A stretch of DNA of 64,000 nt. Source: Nilaparvata lugens. Lineage: Eukaryota; Arthropoda; Insecta; Hemiptera; Delphacidae. Every line of letters starts with the position of its first letter. Position 1 is the stretch's first letter. A model generated the notes under the pieces. It ran no database searches and had not been told where the DNA came from. It saw only the letters and a program-made list of their open reading frames with translations. The stretch is taken from NCBI RefSeq assembly GCF_014356525.2, contig NC_052505.1, positions 7,876,171-7,940,170 on the forward strand. The letters run 5' to 3'. This document shows, one piece after another, positions 10,568 through 21,600 of the stretch. Position numbers and translations under genes: made by a program.

Positions 10568-10640
10568 AGAATACAAATTTCGATAACTGAATTTTGAGAA
10601 TACAGTCCTCTCACAAGTTTCTCGTTCATTCCCAGTTTAG
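10568..10640 (-). pseudogene. Decayed duplicate of the 10.1-kb exon
   Basis: Aligned with 10098-10170 it keeps GAGAAACTT, CTGTATTCT and AATTCAGTTATC in register, but the acceptor AG is lost (CTAA) and the donor is not preserved. Flanking words (ATAACATTGAAATGTA) are also shared, so a segment of roughly 100-200 bp was duplicated about 470 bp away and an AT-rich stretch now separates parts of it. Confidence 0.4.
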
Positions 10641-11019
10641 AAGAAGTTTGAACCGAATATCAAAAATTTATAACATTGAAATGTAAAATGGATTGATAAT
10701 AATATTCAAGCTTTTCAAACCTACCCAATCGTGATGACTGGGCTGACAAATAGTGATTAACTTGATTTTGAAGAAAAATTGATCAGAGAAGAATAATTTA
10801 TGAAAGCTATAAAGGCAAAATCGTGGAACAACTTCAAGCTCAGGGAAGCTGTATGAAATTACATTTTAAATTGTTCCAATTCATCCAAATCTTACTGGAA
10901 ACATACAAAACAAACAAAGTACAAATATCAATAACAAATATAAAGTAGAAGGCTACATAGTGGGTAGTGCTTAAATAGGAGAGGATTGTTTGAAGTTCCA
11001 ACTACGCTCAACCTTCTAC

Positions 11020-11074
11020 CAGGAAATCATCCAATCCTTGAGAGTATTTTGTTTGGGAAATCTCGGAAAACTTT
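11020..11074 (-). CDS. Candidate small exon
   Basis: The minus-strand acceptor TCCTGATTTTTTTAG precedes 55 bases open in one frame, KFSEISQTKYSQGLDDFL, then CTG|GTAGAA. Just upstream (about 11120-11200) another open stretch reads EVWAYLAKDYHLQSLN, but the gap between is only about 36 bases, short for an insect intron. The two stretches may be one exon with a frameshift. Order and strand agree with the exons at 10.1, 7.6 and 7.3 kb. Confidence 0.25.
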
Positions 11075-11207
11075 CTAAAAAAATCAGGAAGAAACCCTTT
11101 AAATATATACAAGATAATGAATAGGAAAAAGATGATTGAGTGATTGGAGATGGTAGTCTTTTGCGAGGTATGCCCACACTTCCCCTTCCAACTGGGTTAT
11201 AGGTCAT

Positions 11208-11732
11208 GACTGTCTTCGATATCCTGAATGTAGATAGTTCAAGACGATAATATTATGGTTCTCATCCTTCCAAACCGGAACAAGATCAAATGATCAAAAA
11301 AGAGTAGGAGGGAGAATATTAGATCTTATACAAATAGATAGATTTGTGAAAGAATGAATCAATGTTTTATTGAAATGTTATCTCGGATAGGCCTACTATA
11401 ATGAGTTCAATTTTTGTCCTGCACTAGATGGAGTTCAAGAATGTTGCAAACTACTGCAATATTGCAGTATTTATTATTTGTTATAGTAGTTGTTATTTTT
11501 ATAACAGTATGTGATATTTGCATTAGGATTTTTCAAATATTATGCAATTTAACGTGATTCACTCAATAATCACATTGATTCATTCTCAAGATCTATGAAG
11601 GATGTGTTTGTTCGCCCTATCATTATCTCTCTAGGAAATTCAAATTAATGTTTAAGGAGAACGATTATTGAACAGTATCGAGTTTCTAGAAATGAGCTCA
11701 TTTGAAAGGGTCAATCATTCTTTTGTTCTCAG
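11208..11732. other. No gene seen
   Basis: AT-rich spacer with short direct words (TGCAATATTGCAG near 11453) and no convincing frame. Confidence 0.4.
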
Positions 11733-11921
11733 CAAACAGCTTGGTGGGAACTGTTTCGACAACTGGTCTGTCAATAAACTTTGTTCCAAGTGACCAGCGC
11801 GCTCTACGTGGCAAAGTTCAAGAGACGATAACTCCACTAAGAGACAAGTTTCTGTGCATCGAAGTTCCAGAGCTCCATTACAGGCTGAGTTCAGACGGGG
11901 TTTTAAGTTGTATCAGGTCAG
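11733..11921 (+). CDS. Candidate internal exon, unidentified
   Basis: A strong acceptor (TCATTCTTTTGTTCTCAG) and a GTGAGC donor bracket 189 bases, a multiple of three, open throughout in the phase-1 frame. The translation includes GLSINFVPSDQRALRGK and KFLCIEVPELHYRLSSDG. Base composition is GC-richer than the flanks. The opposite strand is also open, which weakens the case. I recognise no domain; neighbouring exons were not found. Confidence 0.35.
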
Positions 11922-12410
11922 GTGAGCTATTTTTGGGTAGATACGAACACCTACAAATATCCGAGAGTTCTCATTAGTGATACAACTTGTGACTCTTGTT
12001 CAAGAATCTGATACACATCAAGTCCAACGAACTTGTAAGATTTATGTTACTGGGAATTTGAAACTGCTTGTTGATAAATGAGAAACAATAGGCAAATACT
12101 GGTTTATCCGATTATTGAACAACATGGAAAATCTTGGAGTATGTAAAACCAATTCTGTATTGATAGCACAATGTTCGAAGGTCTTATTAGCTGAAATCCA
12201 TTGATGATGAGTGACTTCCTTTCAAAAATCTTTTGTTCTCTCGATGAGGTAAGTTAATTTACTGTTGTGCGTAAAATCCAAATCTCCAAATGCAATGTTC
12301 AGATCTGGAAAATGATAATTTCTCACGCTTCATTGACTAAACATTTTTAAAAGTTCACGAAATCTATCGATTCTCTAAATATATCAATAAAATCTAAATT
12401 TATAAGAATG
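11922..12410. other. No gene seen
   Basis: Nothing beyond AT-rich DNA; no repeats recognised. Confidence 0.4.
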
Positions 12411-12562
12411 TGTAGTGCCCATTGTTATTGAAAACTTTAAAATATTTTAACGACTAGTTTCTACCATTCGTCATTTTCAATTTAAAAAAATAATAAAAAT
12501 GACTTATGGACGAAACTCATCGTTAAAATATTTTAAAGTTTTTAATAACAAAGGGTACTACA
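12411..12562. mobile_element. Snapback MITE
   Basis: Left arm TGTAGTGCCCATTGTTATTG then AAAACTTTAAAATATTTTAA; the right arm, read on the minus strand, is TGTAGTACCCTTTGTTATTA then AAAACTTTAAAATATTTTAA. Arms are near 65 bp with a short loop. The TAGTACCCTTT-type end recalls the foldback at 52194-52380. Confidence 0.8.
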
Positions 12563-12637
12563 AGTTTTTATATTGTTCTTATTAATTTGTACAAAAGTAG
12601 CCCATAGAGGTGAAGTGTTTTTATCAATAACCTTTAT

Positions 12638-13149
12638 CATTAATATTCAACGAAAATCCTAAATAAATGCTGTAAATCACCCCGAAGACTTCTGCTACTG
12701 CAGACAACAGGGTTAACAGCTAGATGGAAATTCGATGAGAACTACTATCCAAAAATTAGTTGCCAGCCCGGGAATCGAACCCGGTACCTCCCAATTGCTA
12801 GTCAGGAATGCTCACCCTTACACCAAACTGACAATCTCTGGATAGCAGTGCTCATTTTATACGAAGCCATAGCTATGGAAATGAGCACTGCTATCCAGAG
12901 ATTGTCAGTTTGGTGTAAGGGTAAGCATTCCTGACTAGCAATTGGGAGGTACCGGGTACGATTCCCGGGCTGGCAACTAATTTTTGGATAATAGTTCTCA
13001 TCGAATTTCCATCTAGCTGTTAACCCTGTTGTCAATGTCTGCAGTAGCAGAAGTCTTCGGGGTGATTTACAGCATTTATTTAGGATTTTCGTTTAATAAT
13101 AATGATATATTAATTAGCATTTGAATAAATGCATTCTCTATTTAATTTC
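12638..13149. mobile_element. Palindromic tRNA-derived SINE (head-to-head)
   Basis: A 15-bp direct repeat, ATCAATAACCTTTAT, flanks the element (12623-12637 and 13150-13164). Inside are two inverted arms of about 220 bp. Each carries a tRNA-like head: A-box-like TTTGGTGTAAGGGT and B-box-like GGGTTCGATTCCC (GGGTACGATTCCC in the right arm), ending CCCGGGCTGGC. The heads face each other across a 20-bp centre, and the arms end in GATTTACAGCATTTATTTAG. Only the right side has a tail (AATTAGCATTTGAATAAATG). The target duplication points to LINE-type insertion rather than a transposase. Confidence 0.85.
12905..12976 (+). other. tRNA-like head of the SINE (right arm)
   Basis: GTCAG at the 5' side can pair with CTGGC at the 3' side, and an A-box and B-box are present at tRNA spacing. 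The B-box has an A in place of the conserved T (GGTACGATTCC), so this copy may be a weaker promoter than the left-arm copy, which is on the minus strand at about 12762-12833. It is a pol III promoter relic, not a tRNA gene. Confidence 0.7.
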
Positions 13150-13164
13150 ATCAATAACCTTTAT

Positions 13165-14325
13165 TGTTGAGGATATATTTTATTAGGTTTTGATAGCATA
13201 TTCCTTCATAAATCAATACAGGTTCCACAGATAAATCAATTACTCTTCCATGCAATCTATCCTTGAAATTATTCAGATGACTTTCACTAACCCAATAATA
13301 CTATCACTTGTATCGCATCTTATTCAGTTTTCAATATTCGAAAAAAACGAACACTCGCCGATGGTTAAGTGTATTTTTGAACTAATTGAACTGTAAGGTG
13401 ACGAGATGAGCAAGTCTTTGGCAGTCCATTGTTGATTGAGAATAGAACAATGTAATTGGTGAGCAAAATGGAGATTGCCGTGCTGCACTAATTTAACGGT
13501 CGAGATGGCATTGATGGGATGGAGGGAGGAAGACCGGTCTTCTAGACAGCTCCTTCAACAGGGTAATAAGCCATCTCCCCGTTTGACATTTCGATCCCAA
13601 TCAGCAGTTTCTAAGGCGCCTTCAACGTCGTTGTTATTTTGCTATTCATCCACTTGAATTTGCAATTGAAAAACGCAGAAGTGCGAATTGAAGAATATCT
13701 TCAGCCCTCTAACCGGTATCTTTTTCAATCACTGTGATAGAGTAGTTAACTGTTTTTGATACTCCCAAGCTACTGGTTGGTAATGGAGACCCAATTATTC
13801 AAAGTTCTGTGCAATCATTATTGAAAAGTTCTATGTGATAGTGATTTTTATTGACAAATCAGTTATTATATAATTCTCATGAACTATACCAGGATTTGCC
13901 CATATGAGGAACCTCCTTCAAGTTTTGTATATGTATATTGTTTTGTACTTTCTAAGAAAAAGAATAAAGATAATTCCAATTTCAATTAATTGGGTCAAGG
14001 AATTTATTCCTATCAAAATGATCAGAGCAAGCACAATTTTTTGAACAATGATGCTATTATATTACAGTTGAACAATCTATATATTTTTCAATACAGTGGA
14101 ATAATATATGATTCTTTGTATCACCTAGTGATATTTTTATGAAATTTTGGAAAAATATGATTGAATATGAGCTTCAATTCTTTTGTTAGTGATAGTCTTT
14201 TATCAAAATATTTTCAAACAATAAAATTAAACTCAATTCCACATGAAAATATTTTCAAATTCACACGAGCTGAAAAAGAGAATCCTTTGGAATAATTTTG
14301 AAATAAAATTGTGGTTTGTCAGATT
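13165..14325. other. No gene seen; possible GC-richer patch 13475-13660
   Basis: A 60-codon frame at 13475-13657 lies in a patch of higher GC but has no recognisable motif. Near 13930-13985 a run reading TTTGTACTTTCTAAG then AAAAAGAATAAAG resembles a retroelement or mRNA 3' end. Nothing else. Confidence 0.35.
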
Positions 14326-15316
14326 CTTCTTCTTCTTCTAGTGCGTCTCCTATCGGAGGTTCGCTATCAGCACAGCAATCCGGATCTTATTCACTGCCGC
14401 TCGGAACAAGTCTTTGCTGCTGCAGTCAAACCAATCCCTCAAATTTTTAAGCCAGGAAACACGTCGCCTTCCAACACTCCTTTTTCCACTGATTTTTCCT
14501 TGGACTATATTCTGGAGAGTTATATATTTGTGGCTTCTCATAAGATGTCCAAGATACAGGAGTTTTCTCTTTTTTATGGTGTAAACAATTTCACATTGTT
14601 TCTTCATTCTCCCTAGGACTTCCATGTTCGTGACTCTATCCGTCCATGGAATCCGCCACATCCTGCGGTAGCACCACATCTCAAAGGCTTCCAGCTTATC
14701 CATATGGCTCTTTTTGAGGGTCCATGATTCCATCCCATACAAGAGAGTGGAAAACACGTAACAGCGTAACATCCTCATTTTCAATTCAATATTTATGTCC
14801 CGGCTCGTGAACAGTTTTTTCATTTTTACAAATGTCGATCTGGCCATCTCAATCCGTTTTCTTATCTCTCCCGTCGAATCCCCACTTTCCTCTACCCACG
14901 TCCCCAGATATCTATACTTATGGACCCTCTCTATGACTGTACCGTCCACCATTAGGTTTGTCTGAATTTGTCTATTCAAGGCTTTCCTGACCACCATTAA
15001 TTTGGTTTTCTTCAGATTCAATTTCAAACCAAATTCACCACATCTGTCATGCAATTTTTGGATCAATCTTTGCATATCCTCCATATTGCTTGTCAACAAG
15101 ACAGTGTCATCAGCATACCTTATATTATTTATGGCTTCTCCATTTATAATTATGCCCGCCAACTCCTCCTCCAAGACTTCATTGAAGATAGCTTCGCTGT
15201 AGACATTGAAAAGGAGTGGAGACAAAATACAGCCCTGTCTTACCCCTCGGCGGATCTCGATTTCCTCGGTCAATTGATTGTCTATTCTTGCAGCCGCCTT
15301 CTGACCCCAATAAAGA
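14326..15316 (-). mobile_element. 5'-truncated RTE (BovB-like) non-LTR retrotransposon
   Basis: An 11-bp direct repeat TTTGTCAGATT flanks it (14315-14325 and 15317-15327). The minus-strand element ends in a (GAA)n tail at 14326-14340, typical of this type of LINE, and is truncated inside the reverse transcriptase at its 5' end. The coding frame is still open, so the copy is young. The same 3' end occurs at 36.18 kb. Confidence 0.9.
14350..15316 (-). CDS. RTE ORF2 C-terminal part: reverse transcriptase palm, thumb and C-terminus
   Basis: An open frame of about 320 codons with no initiator of its own; it begins at the truncation point reading LYWGQKAAARIDNQ. Motif B follows as GVRQGCILSPLLFNVYSE and motif C as IRYADDTVLL, with the catalytic YADD intact. 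The C-terminal part has SWTLKKSHMDKLEAFEMWC, YRRMWRIPWTDRVTN and YLGHLMRSHKY, the arrangement I know from BovB/RTE polyproteins. The endonuclease domain and fingers are missing, so the protein would be inactive. No in-frame stops. Confidence 0.9.
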
Positions 15317-15327
15317 TTTGTCAGATT

Positions 15328-16740
15328 AGAAACGTGTTATTTTCAGTTAAGAGTTTATATTTTGATTGGAATTCAAGTATGTATTTCATTACTCATCCAT
15401 TATTCATAAATCGAACATTGCATATCATCAGAATTGGTTGGAGTAATCGAAATGCGGCTACTATTTTGGAATTGAGTGGAGGGACAATTTCGATGAGGAA
15501 AACGTGTCCGCTTTGTCTCCTATGGGTGAGACGCCCGTGTTAACACTTATACCATGTTGAATTACTTCCAGGTGTTTTGGAATCCACCTGAAATCGTCTA
15601 CTCAATCTCACCATCATCACTCTCATCACTCATGAGCCCACTGCTCATTTTGATATTTGGGGATGTGAGAAGCAGTCAGTTTCCAAAATAGTTGCTCACT
15701 TTTCATGGAAGCTATTGGATTAAAGACTTTTAAGGACTTCTTTTTTGAAATTTGAGAGACTCTATTTATCTTTTTTAATCGACGATGAAATAATCTAGGT
15801 TTCAATAAAGTGAATGTTGGTTCCAGTATTAAGATCCGAGAGTTTTATTATTGGAATAGAAACAGCACAACTCACTCTTGTTTGACAAGATGAAGCTGGC
15901 GTGAAGACATGGTAGTTTTCTTTCTTGGGTCCAAATTCAATTTATCCTTCATCCTAACGTATTCCGGCGTATTCTCATCCTTCTTTCTGCAGACTCCAGT
16001 TTTTCGTCCATTCTTTATCGAATCCCTCTCAGGCTACTTACATAGTCATCTGGTGTAGTAGCCCGTTCCACTCATGACTGTTCTGTTCAGCGATCAGCAA
16101 TTTATCTGCCATTCTGTTCCGCCAACTCAGCCGCTTTGCAAACGAAATCTTCGATTAGTCCCTTCTCTTATTCACCTCTCTGATCATACTTCTCTCATCC
16201 ACCCCCTCCTCCTCCTCCTCCTCCTCACCACTCTGTGACTTGCCTTACATTTCTCTTTATTGCCGGTACTTCTGTACAAACTGAATCATCACATTTGTAC
16301 ATTGGATTGAATGAAGCTCGTCTACTGTTTTCCGGGTTCGGGACTTAGCATTCATCACATCGACAGCAACCGACTCGTTTCTTCAAAAGATGAACAAGGA
16401 AATATTAGCCTCTAGTTATAAATTCCAAACTCGCGCTTCAATCATCGAGTTCTTCAAGATTTTGCTAAGAATAGAATGGCAAGTGAATCCTGATTCTCGA
16501 TTCTCACTGTTTGTCTCTGTTACATATATATACATGTTCTATGGAATGTGATTGAATTTCAGTGTGGAGAATGATAAGTCGCATTATTTCAACAATAATT
16601 TTATAAATTCAGTTTTTGATATGAATCCACACATCACGATAATGTTGTCATCATGTCAATAGGATCAATGCTACATGATGATCCTCATAGAACAAAAATA
16701 TTGATTATTCATGTTTCATAGATTCATTGAACCAAGTGGA
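15328..16740. other. No gene supported; short (CCT)n repeat
   Basis: Mostly unique AT-rich DNA. A CTC/CCT triplet run lies near 16203-16226. Pyrimidine-rich stretches at 15560-16260 do not resolve into exons. Confidence 0.4.
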
Positions 16741-16762
16741 GAGCTGAATTTCAAATCAAATC

Positions 16763-16768
16763 TTTATT
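16763..16768 (-). terminator. Poly(A) signal AATAAA for the 17.4-kb terminal exon
   Basis: On the minus strand AATAAA is followed by GATTTGATTTGA. It lies about 610 bases beyond the stop codon of the candidate terminal exon, so it would define a 3' UTR of roughly 620 nt. Confidence 0.5.
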
Positions 16769-17150
16769 TGATTCAAAAGAACATAATTTCAATTACAAAA
16801 ATGGTTATAAGAGAAAACAGTAAAATACAATATTGAATAAGAGAAGGAAAATACCATTAAATAGGATTATACATAACTATATTAAAAACGGGAAGTGTCT
16901 GCAAGGTTCGAGGAACATGAGTGCAGTGGCCGAGTATTCAATGCTTAACAGTTAAAGAAAATAATAATGGGATATTATTTAGAAATAGGGAAGAAAAAAG
17001 TATATGAAAGTTAAGTATGAGTATATTTGAGAATTTACATGGATTACAATATTTACAAACTGAGCTAACCAAGTTGAACCAACTGAGCTAATCTCGACCC
17101 ATTCGTGTGGAATGTAGAGAACTCTTTAAACTTGAATCACACCATAAAGC

Positions 17151-17313
17151 CCTGCACACAAACATTGATTTTTGTTCGTTCGATATTTTGCCGTCCTTAT
17201 GAATTCTTTCAGATTAAACGGAACTTGACAAACATCAACTATTTGATCTAATAGAATTTATATGGACGGCAAAATATAGTACAACAAATATCGTTATGTG
17301 TGTAGCTAGCCTA
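17151..17313. mobile_element. MITE, AGTTACAYAC family (copy C), inside the putative 3' UTR
   Basis: Ends pair as CACACAAACATTGATTTTTG on the left and, read on the minus strand, CTACACACATAACGATATTT on the right; TTTGCCGTCC occurs in both arms. The centre shares AGATTAAACGGA and TTGACAAACATC with copies A and B near 2.8-3.0 kb. Confidence 0.7.
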
Positions 17314-17374
17314 ACCGCTCTTGAGAACGTTCCTAGACACAGTATGCCTGGCAAACAAACACATAATCTAACGA

Positions 17375-17647
17375 CTAATCGCTCTCGATTGGTCGTTGGT
17401 TCGCTGGAACGTACTCAGCTGAGAACGTTGATGACGATTCATTATTGAATACGTCTTCCTTTACAGTGGGTATGATTTCCCTGTCGGAAAACCGGGTACC
17501 TTCAAAGAAGTATGAACTTTTGTAATAACAGTCTTGGTAATTTTCGGTTAGTAAATGAGTGGCGTCAGTGATTTCTGGGTTTGAAAGAGCACAATTTGGA
17601 ATCCACATGGGATTATGGGACGAAATGGGTGATAGCACAGATTCAAA
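17375..17647 (-). CDS. Candidate terminal coding exon, unidentified protein
   Basis: The minus-strand acceptor TTGCTATTAGACAG is followed by 90 open codons and a TAG at 17375-17377. The composition is protein-like: FESVLSPISSHNPMWIPN, then THLLTENYQDCYYKSSYF and TFSAEYVPANQRPIESD at the end. The tail is rich in Ser, Thr, Tyr and acidic residues, as in a cytoplasmic tail, but no domain is recognisable. A poly(A) signal lies 610 bases downstream. The signal-peptide exon at 29.7 kb is on the same strand and could be the gene's first exon; at least one further exon would be needed because phases differ. In-frame GTG at 17636-17638 is not needed as a start. Confidence 0.45.
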   Translation of the reverse strand, partial: FESVLSPISSHNPMWIPNCALSNPEITDATHLLTENYQDCYYKSSYFFEGTRFSDREIIPTVKEDVFNNESSSTFSAEYVPANQRPIESD

Positions 17648-19279
17648 CTGTCTAATAGCAAATACTCGTTACGTCTGTGATATCAAGGAGCTGTTAGTAC
17701 ATCAGTACGAATAATAATATTATTTCTCAAATGATAACTTTCTAAAAACTAATTCGCAACAGGAGGAGAATAATTAGTTGTGAACATTCCTCTTGCGATT
17801 TTTTCTTTACATAATTTGTTAATAAAATCGAACAGGTTTGTTGTGAGTTGTGAATAAATTCATTCAGGTCGCTATTGATTCAATAGAAATTTATTTGTTC
17901 TGAAACGTAGCAGCTGCTTCCCATTCATATTCTAATGACTGCTTTTGAGCGACTCGTCAAATGTAATTAATTTGCTATCGGAGTTGTACAAATTGATGTC
18001 GAATAGAATGTTTTGGAAGTGTTCCGAGTCTTGCAAGGAAGGAGCAAGGGTGTTTTCTCGCGATAGATAAAACTCGAAGGGAGGAGCTGCTTTACTTTAT
18101 ATCTGCGCGGGCAAATTATTTTTTCGTGCTGGCGAGATCCTGGCTGAATTGAATTCTTAAATGAATGGAATTTGAGTGGAAAGCGTTGTTGGGTGGCCGG
18201 GTCGTTAGGTTGTGGAAACGGCGCCGGGGTCCCTCCGGGGGGTCTGAGGGGGGTCAGGGGGCCCGGTGCAATTCTCAGCTTGAAAAGGGTCGGCAAGCAG
18301 CAGCCCCCTGTCCCCTGTCGCTGTCTCCCTCGGCTTTCATCGCCATTCATCAAGCAGCGCTCACCGCAAAACTTATAATTCATCCTACATCTGTATGAGT
18401 CTTGTATTCAAAACGGAGAAGGGTCTCTCGTATCCGGCGCGACAATTTTCGCCAACTCCACATTCACTGCACCCTTCATCCTATGCTCAATTCAGCACAG
18501 CGCACAAAATCAACACTGCAATTGGAAAAATTAAAGGCTTCCTGGCCCCCATCATATATTGTCATCGCATCTTGGATAACGAATGTTCCACCTCGTTGAT
18601 AGAGGTTCTGCTCTATAATGAACTGCTGATTTGTTCATCCAGTGAGCCAGACAGAACTCATAGTCAGTATTATTTTCATCAGAAATTGATATTTCCTACA
18701 ATGCTTGAATGAATTTATTGAGTGATTTAGTTCTCAGTAATAACCCACTATTTTGAATCGGTTTGTGAATGAAATATGAATGAATTTTCTGTGCTTCAGC
18801 GCTTTAAAATCACCTTGAAATTTCATATAAATCTATATGTTGCGTTGCAAACCACACCATTACTCATAACCTTCACATCACTCATCATTCACTCTAAGCA
18901 GAGTAAATTAGAAAAGAGAATATTCTACAACAGCAAGATTAAATTGAATATCAAAGTTACAACAGCTACATTCAACAACAAAATTAAAGTTTGAATAAAA
19001 CATGCATAAGTACTTGGTATCCTAGTAATCTCAAAGGCTAGTCAAAAGGCCTTGTATAGGCCTATGCTCTCCTTAAACATCTCCTAAGATTTTTTTTAAT
19101 TTGTCTATTTATCTTGCTTCTACCTACATCCACTACATTGCATCACGAAAATCGAGTTTGGAAACCTTCCTAGCAACATTTATTGCTGAGTACTATTTCA
19201 ACGAAAACACTCTACACTCTTGATCAATGAAATAATAGCGTGAAAATCGAATCTGAGGAATAATAATTTGATCTTTCAG
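17648..19279. other. No gene supported; GC-rich island 18150-18390
   Basis: The island at 18150-18390 is strongly GC-rich (GGGGTCCCTCCGGGGGGTC and similar) in otherwise AT-rich DNA, and open in several frames on both strands, including a proline-rich minus frame of 138 codons. It has no recognisable domain and no clear splice sites. It may be an unmethylated promoter region or a 5' exon. The remainder is featureless. Confidence 0.4.
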
Positions 19280-19327
19280 GGCCCAAAAACGGTTGGGCCG
19301 GTGATTGATGGTACACAGTCCTACAAA
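19280..19327 (+). CDS. Possible 48-nt microexon
   Basis: The acceptor TGATCTTTCAG and donor AAA|GTGAGC bracket 48 bases open in phase 0, reading GPKTVGPVIDGTQSYK. The segment starts with a 7-bp perfect inverted repeat (GGCCCAA...TTGGGCC). Very short, no neighbours identified; could be coincidence. Confidence 0.2.
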
Positions 19328-19851
19328 GTGAGCATTCATTTGGAGGCAGACTGTTTTTGTCAGATGTTATTTGATCTGTCGCGTAACACTCCCTTTCCAA
19401 GTAATAAATCCTTACGCCGAATGGGGGAAGCGGGGCAAACTTCAATGAGGGGGGGAGGCTTACAAAACTGCGATTTGTGTGCTGCTGATATTCGAACGTG
19501 TGTTCAAAAGATGAGTCAAAACGCTGTGTTTGTGTTGGTGAGCTTTATGTGCTTTCACTAGTGTTCTGTGTCATTGGTATCCAGCCAGACCATTCCCTCC
19601 TCTACCCTTCCCTCACACACACTCTCTCTCTCTTCTTTCCATCCCACCAAAGCACTCTCCAGACCTTCCACCAATGTCACAACACCCTCGTAGACTATTT
19701 GTCACCTTGTTCTCTCCTCAGTTGTTGTCAAATAAGCAGTGTCTCGACAGCACTGGTGAATTTGAAACAAAAATGTGTGGAAAACTTATTTTGGAGAGTG
19801 TTTTTCAACAAGAATTATAACTGTACAAATTTAGAGGTGACGACTTTTCAG

Positions 19852-19896
19852 TAATGGGAAACAAAATACAACTTGTCCCTTTATCATGTGTTACCA
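19852..19896 (+). CDS. Possible first coding exon (MGNKIQLVPLSCVT)
   Basis: The segment runs from a CTTTTCAG acceptor to a GTAAGT donor, with an ATG two bases in, giving 14 codons plus one base. A short 5' exon with this layout is common in insects, and the preceding 500 bases are pyrimidine-rich. The exit phase fits the entry phase of the candidate exon at 24122-24274. Identity unknown. Confidence 0.22.
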
Positions 19897-21600
19897 GTAA
19901 GTGAAAATATTCTGTCGTATACTTCTTAGTGTCAGTATGAATATATTATACTCCAAAACCTTTTGAACTTCTGGAACTGGGTTCACATTGTTATATTCAA
20001 TCACCTTATAAGACCCACACAGTATCGAGCAGGTCCAGAGTTATAATATTCGGTAAAACTCGGAGAAACATATTTTCCAATGACTCTCGAATTGAAACTT
20101 CGTTTAGTTCTCACTTGTTCAACCAATAAGATGCATCAAATAAATTATTCTATTACTTGGTTACTGAGAACGAAACAAAATTCTGGCTGGTGAATCACAT
20201 ATGAATGAGACTCTGGAATAAATAATTCTGGATATATTTTATAGTGGATAATAATAATTATATAGAATTGTATGTTTGAATATTGCGTTTTAATTAGATA
20301 CAGTTGCACACTGTCAAAATGTAACAACTGGTATTCAGGCTCAACACGTTGATCCGATGATTTATGGGTGAAGAGTCGACAGAGAAACTAGAAGCGCCAT
20401 GATATATCGAGCGTCCAATATTGCAGGTCGAAAAGTGAATAAAGCTTTAATGGACAGTCATTTTTAAAGCTTTTTCAGCGTTCAATTCTGACAGAAGTAA
20501 TCAGTATTAATATACCACCTCACTGGTTTCAGCTGAGTTCAAAAATGGTGCAATGCAATCTAACCTCCATGCGTGTATAATACACAGGTGGACTATTCCA
20601 TGACCTCATACACGGATGTTCATATTTTTCCCATGTCAGTTAAATTCTCTCTCGCTCCCACTCACTCTTTTCTTCTTCCTCTCTCAGTTGAAAAATCCAC
20701 GCTCAAATTAAAGCGGTATCATTGAATAAAGAGCGCCCGATATTGTCGTCACATTCAATACAGTTTTTTGGCCTCTTTTAAGCCAGCATGAATGTGAGGG
20801 CGTTCCCATTTGACAGAACATATTTATTACAACTTTTATTTTTAGTATTCTCAGTGAATTTTGCCAGAAAATATTTCTTTGATTTTTGAGTCACCCACTA
20901 ACCTCACCTTCACGGATAAAACGTGATTAATATACAAACGCTCAATGATGTTGAGTAGATACTTGTAAAATTCCCAGCTAATCATAATGAATAAATTACT
21001 TCTTGAAGCATCTAGAACAAAGTTCCATTTTGATTGGTATGGGACATACCTTCTCACATATAAAAACGTGTCATAATTGATATTCAAAAATGAATATCAT
21101 GATTGATGAAACAAAGTGAAACATTCAAAGAGTAAAGCATTTAATGATTATCAATAAGGAACACAATGAAAAGCATCTTCAAGTTCCCAGTCTCATTCTT
21201 TCTGGAGAGTCGACAATTATTTGTTCAAAATTTACCATTATTCATACCGATTTATCTAGTAGCATTACATTATTACATTACACATATTCAAATTTTATTC
21301 AATTTTCATTACATTAATAATTTCCCATACTTAGTTAGATAATTAGCTATAGTGTCATCCATTGTAAATCAATGTTTGAGCTAGAATATATTATAACTTA
21401 TATGAATAATTTACTCTAATCTAATCTTGTCTTATCCCGATCTTGTATGGAGTCTGTGAGACAAAGTATGTGCCGATATATACTTATGGATTGCAAAAAT
21501 GATTGAGAAGCTAGTTTTTCATTCAGCCTTATTTAATTGTAAATTTTACTCATTACACGATGCACGATTTTCCAAGTTTGGAATGAGTATTGTATCTGGT
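19897..21600. other. No gene seen
   Basis: AT-rich stretch. Short plus and minus frames have no recognisable features. No repeats recognised on reading. Confidence 0.4.

Noticed and set aside
12762..12976. Two tRNA genes predicted by B-box match
   Set aside because: They are arms of a palindromic SINE with target duplications; the stems are imperfect and one B-box is mutated.
15002..15543. Plus-strand frames of 66 and 164 codons
   Set aside because: The 66-codon frame and most of the 164-codon frame are antisense to the RTE reverse transcriptase; the remaining part of the latter (past 15316) is unique DNA without motif or splice context.
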